A DNA stretch of 23,995 bases from a virus. Shown here one piece after another: positions 6,525 through 14,555 of the stretch. The DNA is taken from the IMG/VR virus record IMGVR_UViG_3300032215_000040, positions 1 to 23,995 of that record. The stretch is one strand, 5' to 3'. A program made the position numbers and the translations under genes. Under the pieces are notes generated by a model. That model was not told the DNA's origin, ran no database searches, and was given only the letters and a program-made list of their open reading frames with translations. Each line of letters begins with the position of its first letter. The first letter of the stretch is position 1.

Positions 6525-7075
6525 TAGTACGCTCCCATAAAGATTTCAGTTTCGACGTTTGCAAGGCTAATTGTATTCGCTATTGGTGAGGTAGACAATA
6601 CACGAGTGTCAGTGATATTTGCGTTAGAAATGGTCGTTACGCCTGCTCCGACAGCGACTCTAGCTAGAACTATCGAGTTAGCAGGTGTAGCAGGAGCTAC
6701 TGGAGAGCCAGCTGGAGTACCAGCCACTACGTTAAAGGTAACGGTATTGAGTGATCCTGTGTAGTAGGCGTCCTGGACCGTGATACAAACTAGGTCAATT
6801 CTAGGGTTTGAAGCGTTAGCCGTCGTAATTGTCAGCGCAGTAGACGCGTCGTTATAGGACATATATACGCCCATATTTGACTGGGTAGTACCGAGAATTG
6901 CAGCCCAGCCAGCTGCAGCTAGGACCGACATACCAGTAGGAGAGTTCTGGGTGATCTGTAGATCAGTAGAGTTAATAATGCCTGTGGTGCTCCAGATAGC
7001 CTGAGTAGATAGGCGATCATTTTCCGCTGGGTGAGAGCCGTTCTGCAGCCAGCTGGGAGGTGTACGTAATGCCAT
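6524..7075 (-). CDS. Minor tail protein
   Basis: A 183-residue, mainly beta protein with AAGGAGA before ATG at 7073-7075. It opens with a typical tail-protein start (LRTPPSWLQNGSHPAENDR), and a middle part has NPRIDLVCITVQDAYYTG followed by VVAGTPAGSPVAPATPANSI and VLARVAVGAGVTTIS..ITDTR. That order is characteristic of a tail/baseplate protein family widespread in phages of Gram-positive bacteria. It would sit at the tail tip beside the Dit-like protein. No enzymatic motif. Name at family level only. Confidence 0.72.
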   Translation of the reverse strand: MALRTPPSWLQNGSHPAENDRLSTQAIWSTTGIINSTDLQITQNSPTGMSVLAAAGWAAILGTTQSNMGVYMSYNDASTALTITTANASNPRIDLVCITVQDAYYTGSLNTVTFNVVAGTPAGSPVAPATPANSIVLARVAVGAGVTTISNANITDTRVLSTSPIANTISLANVETEIFMGAY

Positions 7076-7084
7076 TTATTCTCC

Positions 7085-8203
7085 TTAGATATATGCCGAG
7101 CGCCAGGTAATCGTCGCAGCAGTAGTGCCAGGTAAAGTATAACTGCCTGTAAGGTAAAAGGAGGAGGATCCAGGAGGAGCTGAGAACCAGTTAGATCCAC
7201 CAGCTACTAGATTTCGAGCTGACGCTCCATTTACCGTCACCAGGCGATCCTGGAGATTTACCACTATCGAGTCAGCGCTTGAGTATGCGCCCTGGATAGT
7301 TATGTAGTTACCCTGGCTGACGTTTCCGACTGTAGGGTTATTTATAGGGCCAGTAATAGTAATAGTCGGATATGTAGTAGCCCAGCCATTATTAGCCACC
7401 GTCGTAGAGGAGGCTATTGAGCCACCACCGTAGACCAGTGGATAAATACGATTATAGGTACGACCTAGCGGATTAGATACCGAGAGCGTAGCTGTCTGTA
7501 GCGTATCGTCGTAGTAGCGAGGGTCAGGGCAAAAGAATTTGTATTGAGACTTAATAAATCCGTAGGTGTAGTCAGGATCGACCGTCGTAGTATCCATACG
7601 TACGCGAGACTCTACGCGCTGTAGGCCTCCAGAGGGTGATAGCTGAAACTGGAGCGTTGTAGTCCCAGTTGTCTGAGGCTGCAGGATTGACTGTAAAAGA
7701 TTGTAGTTAGCTTGAGCGCTCCTGGTCGAGCTGACGATACCGCCTGAGGTATAGGTATCTGTGAGCGTGACTGCCACCGTAAAGGTTGTAGGTGAGGTGA
7801 CTGTAATAGTTTTAGAGGTTTGATTAAATCCAGTACCAGCTGTACCTGAGGGGTTTCCAGTAGAAATAACGCCAGTGATCGTGACCGTGTTGCCAGTGCT
7901 GAGCTGGTGAGAGTTATTGGTTGTATAGGTAATAACGCCAGATCCAGTAGCTGTAGCTGTAGCTACGCTGAGCTGAGAGACACCTCCGAGCGTGAGCAGC
8001 GTGATCGTAATATGTCGCCCAGATAGGAAGTCATTACCTGAGAACATACCGTCAAAATAGCCACGATTGTCGTCCTGGTTTCTAATATCTGGCAGTGACT
8101 CTAGGCCGTCTACTGATAGGACCTGGTGGACTGAGCTGCCACCACCTAGCACGTAGCTATTAAACGCAAATGAGTAGTTATTGAGCGAGGTGACTGTAGC
8201 CAT
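7085..8203 (-). CDS. Distal tail protein (Dit-like) with inserted beta module
   Basis: A 372-residue protein directly after the tape measure gene, where siphoviruses code the distal tail protein that forms the ring joining tube and tip. The N-terminus (LNNYSFAFNSYVLGG...VDGLESLPDIRNQDDNRGYFDG) and the C-terminal VNLQDRLVTVNGASARNLVA and GGSNWFSAPPGSSSFYL fit the two halves of Dit. Residues 80-157 are an inserted module (NSHQLSTGNTVTITGV ... SPTTFTVAV) like the repeats in the protein at 5730-6524. ATG at 8201-8203 overlaps the tape measure stop as TAATG and has no separate ribosome binding site, so translation probably depends on the tape measure gene. Confident of role, less of exact domain limits. 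Confidence 0.78.
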   Translation of the reverse strand: MATVTSLNNYSFAFNSYVLGGGSSVHQVLSVDGLESLPDIRNQDDNRGYFDGMFSGNDFLSGRHITITLLTLGGVSQLSVATATATGSGVITYTTNNSHQLSTGNTVTITGVISTGNPSGTAGTGFNQTSKTITVTSPTTFTVAVTLTDTYTSGGIVSSTRSAQANYNLLQSILQPQTTGTTTLQFQLSPSGGLQRVESRVRMDTTTVDPDYTYGFIKSQYKFFCPDPRYYDDTLQTATLSVSNPLGRTYNRIYPLVYGGGSIASSTTVANNGWATTYPTITITGPINNPTVGNVSQGNYITIQGAYSSADSIVVNLQDRLVTVNGASARNLVAGGSNWFSAPPGSSSFYLTGSYTLPGTTAATITWRSAYI

Positions 8204-10854
8204 TATTTATTGTACTTCAATCCATAAATATCAGCGTAAGGAGCAGAAACTGTTATTGGTATTCCGTAGTTAATCATATCCATAGCCGATCTACTTAGAG
8301 CACTAGGATCCGCTGGTCCAGTCATATTGTTTGTTTGATAAAACGTAAGCCCTCCAGAGGTCCAGGTAGTTTGATCTGGAGCTGAATTCACTGGTGCAGA
8401 AGAAGGTAGTGGAGTTACAGGTGTGATAGGTATAGAAGGAGGAGTAGTTGTATCAAAAGGATTTCCATATTGAGGGTTATAGGCACCGCCACCGCTAAAT
8501 CCTCCTAGCTGTGAAATCAGATTTAGTGTTTCCTGGATTTTAGCCTGGAGAGCACTGAGTTTTTTATCCGTCGAGGCAGATATATCGCCAATCATTTTGT
8601 CATATGTTGCTTGTGATTTTTCAAGCGCAGCAGCAAGCGCGTCTTGAGCATTTTTAGTAGCTGTGTCACGAGCCTTGCCAGCTGCAGTTATAGCTTTATC
8701 GTATGCTTCCTGAGCCTTGGCTAGAGCGCGAGAGTATTGAGTATCCTCATCTGCTAGTGAATTTTGCAGATCTATACTCACCTGAGCGTACTCCTGAGCC
8801 ATAGCTAAAGTTGCAAAATGCGTACCGTCGTTCATAGTTTTAGCTAGTTTGTCTAAACCAGTCTGAGATACCGTGTCGATCTGACCGTATAGTTTTTTAA
8901 TTTGAGCAGCTGTCTCTGGTGTCGCGTTCAGTACAGCCTGAGCCATTTTGTCGCCTACGTCCGTGCCTTTAGCTAATACCTGGTCAATAAATGACTGTGA
9001 ATATCCAGCTGCTGCGAGCTGACCTGCGTCCTTTTGTAGCTGTAGTACCTGATCGAGCTGCTCCTGTAGCCCAGTCGCAAGACCACCAGCAGTGCCACCG
9101 CCAGCCGTGAATAGTGAGCCCAGGTCAATTTTAGTTGCGTTTTCAAACGCCGTTTTCATAACGTCTATCGACTTTTGAATTATCGACGCACGTTTGTCTA
9201 CAGCTGCTTGATTTATAGAATTTACTTTGTCCTCGTGAGCCTGGACAGCTGCCTCATTAGCGCTATTAAATGCGTCCAGAGCTGAGGCCTTAGCGTCCTG
9301 ATATCTTTGGTCAATATCAGCTTTAGCCTTGTCGTATGTAGCCTGGTGATCGAGGTCTCGTGTGCGCTGATCGTCTAGAGCGTTATCCATACGAGTCTGA
9401 CGGTCGAGTAGCTCAGCGCTGTATTGGTCGTTTAATTTGACCAGAGCGTCTTGAGCTTTCTGCTGTTGAGCTGCCATTTTTGCAGCTGCCTTATCCGCAG
9501 CCTTTTGCACCGCGTTAGACATTTTCTCGTGAGCCTGCCCAGCGATATCTGGATTCTGTCCAGCTTTACCACCAGCTGTAGCTAGCATTTTGGCAAAGTC
9601 TGGCATTTCTATATTTATCTTTTTATCTTTGACGCTCTCTAGAGTTTTCTTAAAGCCCTCGACTTTAGTAGCTGCACCGTCAAAGAAATCGCCAACCATT
9701 TTAGGTAGCTTGTCTAGCTCCTGAGAGGCAGTCTTAGCAGCTGGTACAAAGAATCCAAGCGCTTTTAGAAATAGCCGCAGCGGACCAGTCTCGATCTGAA
9801 TAAATGCCTCAGCTACAAATCCAATAGCTTTTAATAGGAAAGACACTACGTCAAGTATTGCCTCCATACCTGTCACTACAGCGTGTCTAAATCCGTCAAA
9901 CTTATTCCAAGCCCATACAAACCCTGCAGCTACAAGAGCAATTGTTGCAATTATGGCAATTATAGGTAAATTAGCTGCTACCCACGCAGCTGCCTGCTTG
10001 TATAAACTTTTAGTTAGATTTATCACTACTGGTATCAGAACTGCAGCTAATAATAAAGCTATGCCCTCCATAGCTGCCTTATGCTTTGTCAACCACTCTA
10101 GAGATCCGATAAACCAGCCACTGAGCTTTGTCAGTACAGGTAGGAGCATTGTGCCTACCTTCTCCTTGAGCTCATTAGTTTTAGCGCCCAGGATTGCCAT
10201 TTTGCCAGCGTAGGTCTCAGCATATGCAGCAGCCTGGCCACCAATTTTCTGATTGAGCTCGTCAAATGCTTTAGTAATAGCCTGATTTTTAGGCAGGTTG
10301 GTATCTAGGGTAATTCCATACTCTCGAAACGCTCTAGCTGCGCCTACAGTACCGCGTGAGAGCGTAGTAGCTGCAGTAGCTAGGTCCATATGTTTTAATC
10401 GCGCATAATCAGCAGCGACGCCCATTAGCTTCTGTGCCTGGGTGACTGATCCAGTAGAGGTGACGAGCTTAGTCAGCGCTCCTCGTGCGTCATTACCTGT
10501 AAAGCCCAGGTTCATCATTGCCTGGGTGGACTTCTCCATAGCCTGACGATTAGCCTCGGTATTCACCTTAGCGTTATTCATAGCCGTCGCTAGGCTTGTG
10601 ATAGAGGTTTGAGCCTCCTCAGCTACGTGTACTGAGTCCTTGAGAAAGCCCTCTAAATCTTTTAATCCTTTTTGCAGTGCAGCGCTGGCAAAGGTACCTA
10701 GCATTACTGTTTTCAGTCCAGAGAACTTGCTTGTAGCTGTCTCTACGCTAGCTGTAACGCCCTTTAGCTTGTCAGCAGTCGCCTGTACTCCAGCCTGGAC
10801 GCCAGAGGTCTCTAGGTTGATCTGGATATTTAGTGGAGGAATCTCACCAGCCAT
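8203..10854 (-). CDS. Tail tape measure protein
   Basis: The 883-residue tape measure protein sets tail length and is ejected ahead of the DNA. Its N-terminal region has the typical alternation of Ala/Thr-rich helices and a conserved block (MNLGFTGNDARGALTKLVTS, LATAATTLSRGTVGAARAFR). Hydrophobic segments at about residues 262-280, 297-315 and 334-352 would help membrane passage. A long coiled coil follows at about 445-560 and another near 690-790, and the C-terminus is Pro/Thr-rich (TTPPSIPITPVTPLP). At about 1.5 angstrom per residue the predicted tail is near 130 nm. A strong AGGAGG precedes ATG at 10852-10854. No lysozyme or peptidase domain is apparent, unlike many actinophage tape measures. 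Confidence 0.93.
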   Translation of the reverse strand: MAGEIPPLNIQINLETSGVQAGVQATADKLKGVTASVETATSKFSGLKTVMLGTFASAALQKGLKDLEGFLKDSVHVAEEAQTSITSLATAMNNAKVNTEANRQAMEKSTQAMMNLGFTGNDARGALTKLVTSTGSVTQAQKLMGVAADYARLKHMDLATAATTLSRGTVGAARAFREYGITLDTNLPKNQAITKAFDELNQKIGGQAAAYAETYAGKMAILGAKTNELKEKVGTMLLPVLTKLSGWFIGSLEWLTKHKAAMEGIALLLAAVLIPVVINLTKSLYKQAAAWVAANLPIIAIIATIALVAAGFVWAWNKFDGFRHAVVTGMEAILDVVSFLLKAIGFVAEAFIQIETGPLRLFLKALGFFVPAAKTASQELDKLPKMVGDFFDGAATKVEGFKKTLESVKDKKINIEMPDFAKMLATAGGKAGQNPDIAGQAHEKMSNAVQKAADKAAAKMAAQQQKAQDALVKLNDQYSAELLDRQTRMDNALDDQRTRDLDHQATYDKAKADIDQRYQDAKASALDAFNSANEAAVQAHEDKVNSINQAAVDKRASIIQKSIDVMKTAFENATKIDLGSLFTAGGGTAGGLATGLQEQLDQVLQLQKDAGQLAAAGYSQSFIDQVLAKGTDVGDKMAQAVLNATPETAAQIKKLYGQIDTVSQTGLDKLAKTMNDGTHFATLAMAQEYAQVSIDLQNSLADEDTQYSRALAKAQEAYDKAITAAGKARDTATKNAQDALAAALEKSQATYDKMIGDISASTDKKLSALQAKIQETLNLISQLGGFSGGGAYNPQYGNPFDTTTPPSIPITPVTPLPSSAPVNSAPDQTTWTSGGLTFYQTNNMTGPADPSALSRSAMDMINYGIPITVSAPYADIYGLKYNK

Positions 10855-10856
10855 AT

Positions 10857-11330
10857 CTATCCTCCTAGAGATCTAAACGAGTAGGCCAGGATCTGAGATA
10901 GCTTGCCACTAGTGACAATGCTAGTCAGTGCTGGCTGCATATATGGGTATTTTACCCCACTTGGCCACTTGCCACCGCCTAGCTCTAGCTGCCGTGCATA
11001 GATAGCACCTGCACCTACCTGCGCTGTATATGTACCAAATCCCTGCCGTGATGATGAGAACGTCATAGAGGTTAGGAGATTACCTGTACCTCTGTTAGGA
11101 CCCTCACCACTACGAGGTCCTATATGCGGACCGTACTTATAGTACTTACGACCAGACTTAGCCGTGACACGTACTGGAGGATTAGGTGCTGAGTCTGCAT
11201 TTTTCTTAGCGTCAATAAATATTTGACGAGCTATGAGTGAAACAGCCTGACCAGCTGCAGTATCGAATCGACCCTGCCACGCCTGGAGAGCAGATACTAC
11301 CTCTGGGAGGTTGTCACTCGTATCGCTCAT
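10857..11330 (-). CDS. HK97-gp10-like head-tail/tail completion protein
   Basis: A 157-residue protein. An N-terminal helical stretch (VVSALQAWQGRFDTAAGQAV, IARQIFIDAKKNA) is followed by PNPPVRVTAKSGRKY, the core RGTGNLLTSMTFSSSR, and AGAIYARQLELGG, then YPYMQPAL, which together match the HK97-gp10/tail completion family. Such proteins sit at the head-tail joint or tail end. ATG at 11328-11330 overlaps the stop of the frameshifted chaperone as ATGA. In most related phages this gene lies between the connector and the tail terminator; here it follows the tail chaperones, so the order is unusual. Fold call is good, exact position in the virion is uncertain. Confidence 0.73.
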   Translation of the reverse strand: MSDTSDNLPEVVSALQAWQGRFDTAAGQAVSLIARQIFIDAKKNADSAPNPPVRVTAKSGRKYYKYGPHIGPRSGEGPNRGTGNLLTSMTFSSSRQGFGTYTAQVGAGAIYARQLELGGGKWPSGVKYPYMQPALTSIVTSGKLSQILAYSFRSLGG

Positions 11331-11883
11331 TTATATTGTTTCTCAATCTGCTCAGCTTTCACTTGCTCAACGGTATCAGCGATAGCTAGTAGCCAGTCGG
11401 CCTGACCAGCTGGTAGCTCGTCTACCTGAGCTGGTGTCCAGCCAAATAGATCTGCGAACTTATAGTAGAACCACTCCTGATCTGGGTAAATAAAATCAGC
11501 GTGGCGCTGACCTCCCTGGAGCAGCCACTTTAAGCGCTCAAGTCTCCTAAAGGGCTACCAGCGTCCTTTTTGTTTTCTGGAGTATCAGCTAGCGCTGGAA
11601 ATAGCACTGCGCTGACTTCCTCAGAGGCCTTTACTAGTGCGTCATAGTCAGCTATCTCTAGCTCCTCTAGTGACTCAGGCTTGACTGAGGGGATAATAAG
11701 ATCAAATGACCAGTCCTCGATAATGGTAGATATAAGAGCCTCACTAAATGCTAGGCCCTTAGCAATATCACCTGTGAGACCGTCGCCAGCCTTGATAACG
11801 CGATTACGATCCTTGACGCGTAGCGTAGCTGGATCCTTGATAGTAGCTGTAGCGCCTGACGGTAGTGTTACTTTTTTAGACAT
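11327..11883 (-). CDS. Tail assembly chaperone, -1 frameshift fusion (G-T type)
   Basis: A -1 slip at CCCTTTA joins residues 1-112 of the short chaperone to 73 residues in the overlapping frame, giving 185 residues and ending in TGA at 11327-11329. The added part reads RRLERLKWLLQGGQRHADF, FADLFGWTPAQVDELPAGQA, then DWLLAIADTVEQVKAEQIE. A Trp/Pro motif followed by a helix with AEQ/E residues is typical of the second part of siphovirus G/GT chaperones. It lies where expected, between the tail tube and tape measure genes. The second frame has no start codon with a ribosome binding site near its beginning, which supports frameshifting rather than a separate gene. The product would hold tape measure and tube subunits together during assembly. 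Confidence 0.85.
11530..11883 (-). CDS. Tail assembly chaperone, short form (G type)
   Basis: The zero-frame product of 117 residues, starting with ATG at 11881-11883 with AGGAGGCA just upstream, and ending in TAA at 11530-11532. The sequence runs from a beta hairpin (KKVTLPSGATATIKDP) through LRVKDRNRVIKAGDG and an acidic helical end (SLEELEIADYDALVKASEEV). It belongs to the G-type chaperones that coat the tape measure protein during assembly and are made in excess over the fused form. Directly upstream is the major tail protein gene and a strong hairpin, which may reduce transcription into this gene. Confidence 0.82.
   Translation of the reverse strand: MSKKVTLPSGATATIKDPATLRVKDRNRVIKAGDGLTGDIAKGLAFSEALISTIIEDWSFDLIIPSVKPESLEELEIADYDALVKASEEVSAVLFPALADTPENKKDAGSPLGDLSA
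11548..11554 (-). other. Programmed -1 frameshift site, CCCTTTA
   Basis: C-CCT-TTA is a perfect X-XXY-YYZ heptamer in the zero frame, read as codons AGC CCT TTA, six codons before the zero-frame stop. AAGGA at 11564-11568 lies nine bases upstream, at the distance where Shine-Dalgarno-like elements stimulate -1 slipping in bacteria. A -1 shift here opens the frame that carries the T-type chaperone sequence. Confidence 0.82.
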
Positions 11884-11920
11884 ACTGCCTCCTAGATAGT
11901 TGTGCCTTCTATCCTAGCGA

Positions 11921-11982
11921 AAATAAGAGATAGAGGCGCTGGGAGTCGGAAGGCGATCGACTCGACCAGACACCCCTATCTC
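11921..11982 (-). terminator. Compound hairpin after the major tail protein gene
   Basis: On the minus strand GAGATAGGGG (11973-11982) pairs with CCTCTATCTC (11927-11936) with one G-U pair. Inside, CTGG and GAGTCG (11966-11969, 11958-11963) pair with CGACTC and CCAG (11939-11948) across a two-base bulge. A T-rich TTATTTT follows. It begins ten bases after the tail tube stop, so it fits a partly leaky intrinsic terminator or a stabilising 3' end for the abundant tube message. Confidence 0.68.
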
Positions 11983-11992
11983 GATCTATATG

Positions 11993-12970
11993 TTACGCAA
12001 ATGAGGTAGTAATAGCGTTCTTTACAACCCACTTGATAGGAGAGTATCCGACTGCACCTGAGTCAGTAAGGTTACCCTGCGCGTTGATATCTACTGTGAT
12101 TTCAACGTAGTCCTTTGAGCGCGCAATATCAGCCATTACATAGGCACCCTTTGTCAGAGTTGCCTGGATCTGTGTCAATGTAGCTCCAGTACCCTGAGTC
12201 CAGTTAAAGACTAGAGCTGGCTGTGTATTTGTGAGGTAGCGAGTGAGCTCAGTGTCAGCCTCCATTAGGAAGGTCACCTTGCCTGTTACCTCTAGAGGTC
12301 CCAGGAATACCTGGAAAGGATTTTGAGTATTTGAGATACCAAAGATAGGAGTAGCTGGACGCTTGATATCTATATTGCCTGTTACAGCGTTAGAGATAGA
12401 CGATCCACCTACAGTGACGGCACCAGCCCAGACTGGAGTAGGAAGGACTGTAGTAAATGACGGTGTTGGAGTAGAGGCTGTAGCTGATACCCAGCCAGTA
12501 GCCTTTGCGTCGTACTCTAGTAGACCCTCAGCTGAGAACTTGAGTGAGAAATCGTGGAACATAAGGCCTGGATAGGCGCGTACGTTTGCTGCGTAAAAGT
12601 CTGTGACTGTATAGCTAGTTGGCTGTGCGTCTGCAGCAGCTGTAGCTGAGTTCTCTAGCGAGATAGTGTGGACGTATGGAGCTGATCCTGATACGACGTC
12701 CTCACCCATAACTCCAGTGATAGCCCAGCCTACGGTGTCTGCAAATACAGCTCCACCAAAGTCAAATGTTGAGTGAGCTCGTCCCTGGATATATGCGTAG
12801 TTTTTAACCATAGATCCGCGTAGACCCTCATCAAAGAGAGCTCCGTAGAGGTCTACTGGCTTGAGAGTAGAGGCTATAACTGGGATATATGCTGTTGGTG
12901 TAACAGCTGTACCGCGAGTAGCTTCCTTAGCGATACCTATATACGAACGGTGGGTATTTTGTACTGACAC
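11993..12970 (-). CDS. Major tail protein (tail tube)
   Basis: A 325-residue tube protein starting with GTG at 12968-12970, GGAG ten bases upstream. The start SYIGIAKEATRGTAVTPTAYI is the classic opening of actinophage/Gram-positive phage tail tube proteins, and the middle contains GRAHSTFDFGGAVFADTVGW and HDFSLKFSAEGLLEYDAKATG. The end (YVEITVDINAQGNLTDSGAV) completes the tube fold. Hexameric rings of such a protein stack to form the tail. Order supports it: after the tail terminator and before the chaperones. A strong hairpin follows the gene. No extra Ig-like C-terminal domain is evident. Confidence 0.87.
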   Translation of the reverse strand: MSVQNTHRSYIGIAKEATRGTAVTPTAYIPVIASTLKPVDLYGALFDEGLRGSMVKNYAYIQGRAHSTFDFGGAVFADTVGWAITGVMGEDVVSGSAPYVHTISLENSATAAADAQPTSYTVTDFYAANVRAYPGLMFHDFSLKFSAEGLLEYDAKATGWVSATASTPTPSFTTVLPTPVWAGAVTVGGSSISNAVTGNIDIKRPATPIFGISNTQNPFQVFLGPLEVTGKVTFLMEADTELTRYLTNTQPALVFNWTQGTGATLTQIQATLTKGAYVMADIARSKDYVEITVDINAQGNLTDSGAVGYSPIKWVVKNAITTSFA

Positions 12971-12974
12971 TTAT

Positions 12975-13172
12975 TCACGCTCCTGCTGTTGAGTCAGACG
13001 AGGCTGACGATTGTGGTGCAGCTACTGGAGCTGCTTTCTTACTACTGCCTGCAGGAACGACGTCAGCTGAAACCAGATCATCTGGTCCGTCAAACGTATC
13101 TCCTGGATTAACTGTCAGTACAAGCGTAGGGAACTCACGAACCTCTGTGCCTGTATAGGTATAACTGGCCAT
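12975..13172 (-). CDS. Small protein between tail terminator and tail tube genes
   Basis: A 65-residue protein with AGGAGA before ATG at 13170-13172. The first 40 residues form a compact beta pattern (YTYTGTEVREFPTLVLTVNP, GDTFDGPDDLV) and the rest is a low-complexity Ala/Ser tail. Small proteins with this 'YTGT..REFP.L.LTV.PGD.F..P' layout are common just before the tube gene in actinobacteriophages; their role is not known to me. Its stop is five bases from the tube gene start. Confidence 0.65.
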   Translation of the reverse strand: MASYTYTGTEVREFPTLVLTVNPGDTFDGPDDLVSADVVPAGSSKKAAPVAAPQSSASSDSTAGA

Positions 13173-13179
13173 TTTTCTC

Positions 13180-13668
13180 CTATGCCTGGATCATCTCTGT
13201 AACATCAAAACGCATTTCTGCAAACGTCTCCGTAGCTGCGTTGTCTGAGGTGACTGGCTCTCCGTAGAGAGTGTCAATCGCAGGCTCCGCGCCCTGCCAA
13301 ACTAGAGTACCTGTGGTATCTCCGAATCTGTGATCTGCTCGCAGTGTCGTCTTTATGTTATCTACTAGTGTATCAAAATCTGCCATTGCAGCTTCGGCGC
13401 TCCTTTGTAAAGAGTGGTGGAATATCTGCAGAACGACCGTGAAGTCTACCTGTTTCCAGCCGTTTGTAGCTCCACCGATAGCTATACGCTTCTCGCGCTC
13501 ACTCTGAATAAAGATTACAACAGCTGCACGTGATAGCTGTCCAGGCTGGCTATTTACCTGGTAGTTAATTCTCTTTGGAAATGACGTAAATAGCTGATTG
13601 AGTCCAGGGATACTGGCACCTAGTAAATAGTTGTAGAGCGTAGCTCGGACAGCGGTACGACCTGCCAC
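13180..13668 (-). CDS. Tail terminator-like protein
   Basis: A 162-residue protein starting with GTG at 13666-13668, overlapping the connector stop as TAGTG. It runs from a helical start (AVRATLYNYLLGASI) through VVIFIQSEREKRIAIGG, WKQVDFTVVLQIFHHS and helix AAMADFDTLVDNIKTTLRAD to AEMRFDVTEMIQA. The alternating beta strands with one long helix fit tail terminator proteins (gpU/gp10-of-the-tail type) that cap the finished tube and join it to the head. Position between the connector and the tube gene supports the call; the family is too diverse for a firm motif. Confidence 0.68.
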   Translation of the reverse strand: MAGRTAVRATLYNYLLGASIPGLNQLFTSFPKRINYQVNSQPGQLSRAAVVIFIQSEREKRIAIGGATNGWKQVDFTVVLQIFHHSLQRSAEAAMADFDTLVDNIKTTLRADHRFGDTTGTLVWQGAEPAIDTLYGEPVTSDNAATETFAEMRFDVTEMIQA

Positions 13669-14555
13669 TAGCGCACCTTGCGGAAGGGACGTAGCAGCTC
13701 CTTAGCGAGCGCTAGGTCTGATCCGATAATGTCCTGAACGCTAGGTCCTGAGCTAGCTCGTGTTGTGACCGCCATAGTCAGTGAGTTATCTCCACGTACC
13801 TTTAGAAAGTCTGTAGTTACCAGGATTGCAGCCTCTTTTACAGCTGCTGGCATACCTGAGAAGGCTGCGCTGGTATGTGTGTAGGCCAGGTTAGTCGTCA
13901 GTACAACAGGTGAGGCGCCATAGACATAGGTAGGCGATACCTGCAGGCGCTCGCTGTACTGTCCGTCGTAGAAGTTAATAATTTGTCCAGGCAGGATACC
14001 TGTCACGTCCGTCGCTGTTACGTTTTTCTGTCCAGCTGCGCCACTGCCTAGAGTATTTACATATCCAGCAGTGTAGGTATAGCTAGCGTAGATCTGAGAG
14101 CTAGGAGACGGTGGAAAGCCAAATGAGAGAGGTCCCTGGGAGCTGTAGGTCAGAGGTCCCTGAGATAGTGGATAGATAAACTGGCTAGACTCTAGCCACG
14201 CCTGAGATACGTCAGGTACAGCTGCTAGCTGATTAGGTGAGGCACCCCAGCTGAGAGCACTTACCGAGATCAGTGGGTTAATTTCTGGCCTAATAATTAA
14301 ATTGCCCTGAGGCGTGATACGTGTCCGCTGTAGCTCGTTGATCGAGCGAGCGATCAAGGACTGATTGAGGTGAGTGTTGATCCAGGAGCTAGCGCGACCG
14401 ATTACCGAAAATAGCTCAGCGTCCTGTGCAGCTGCATTTCCACCTACTACTAGGTTGTCATAGTCAATCGCTGTTGGAGCATTTTTATACTCTGCAAGAG
14501 TCAGATACTCATTGTCCTGGTAATACGGTGTGCTATTGGTTACCGCTATCGCCAT
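13668..14555 (-). CDS. Head-tail connector / adaptor protein
   Basis: A 295-residue protein that overlaps the zinc-ribbon gene by 23 bases; ATG at 14553-14555 has GGAGA upstream. The N-terminus (YLTLAEYKNAPTAIDYDNL, LFSVIGRASSWINTHLNQSL) and the C-terminus (AVKEAAILVTTDFLKVRGDN, DLALAKELLRPFRKVR) are the two helical halves of HK97-gp6/gp15-like adaptors that form a ring under the portal. About 150 residues of mostly beta sequence lie between them (Tyr/Ser/Pro-rich, QGPLSFGFPPSPSSQIYASY and more), making it longer than the usual 100-150 residue adaptor but similar to actinophage versions. Confidence 0.75.
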   Translation of the reverse strand: MAIAVTNSTPYYQDNEYLTLAEYKNAPTAIDYDNLVVGGNAAAQDAELFSVIGRASSWINTHLNQSLIARSINELQRTRITPQGNLIIRPEINPLISVSALSWGASPNQLAAVPDVSQAWLESSQFIYPLSQGPLTYSSQGPLSFGFPPSPSSQIYASYTYTAGYVNTLGSGAAGQKNVTATDVTGILPGQIINFYDGQYSERLQVSPTYVYGASPVVLTTNLAYTHTSAAFSGMPAAVKEAAILVTTDFLKVRGDNSLTMAVTTRASSGPSVQDIIGSDLALAKELLRPFRKVR

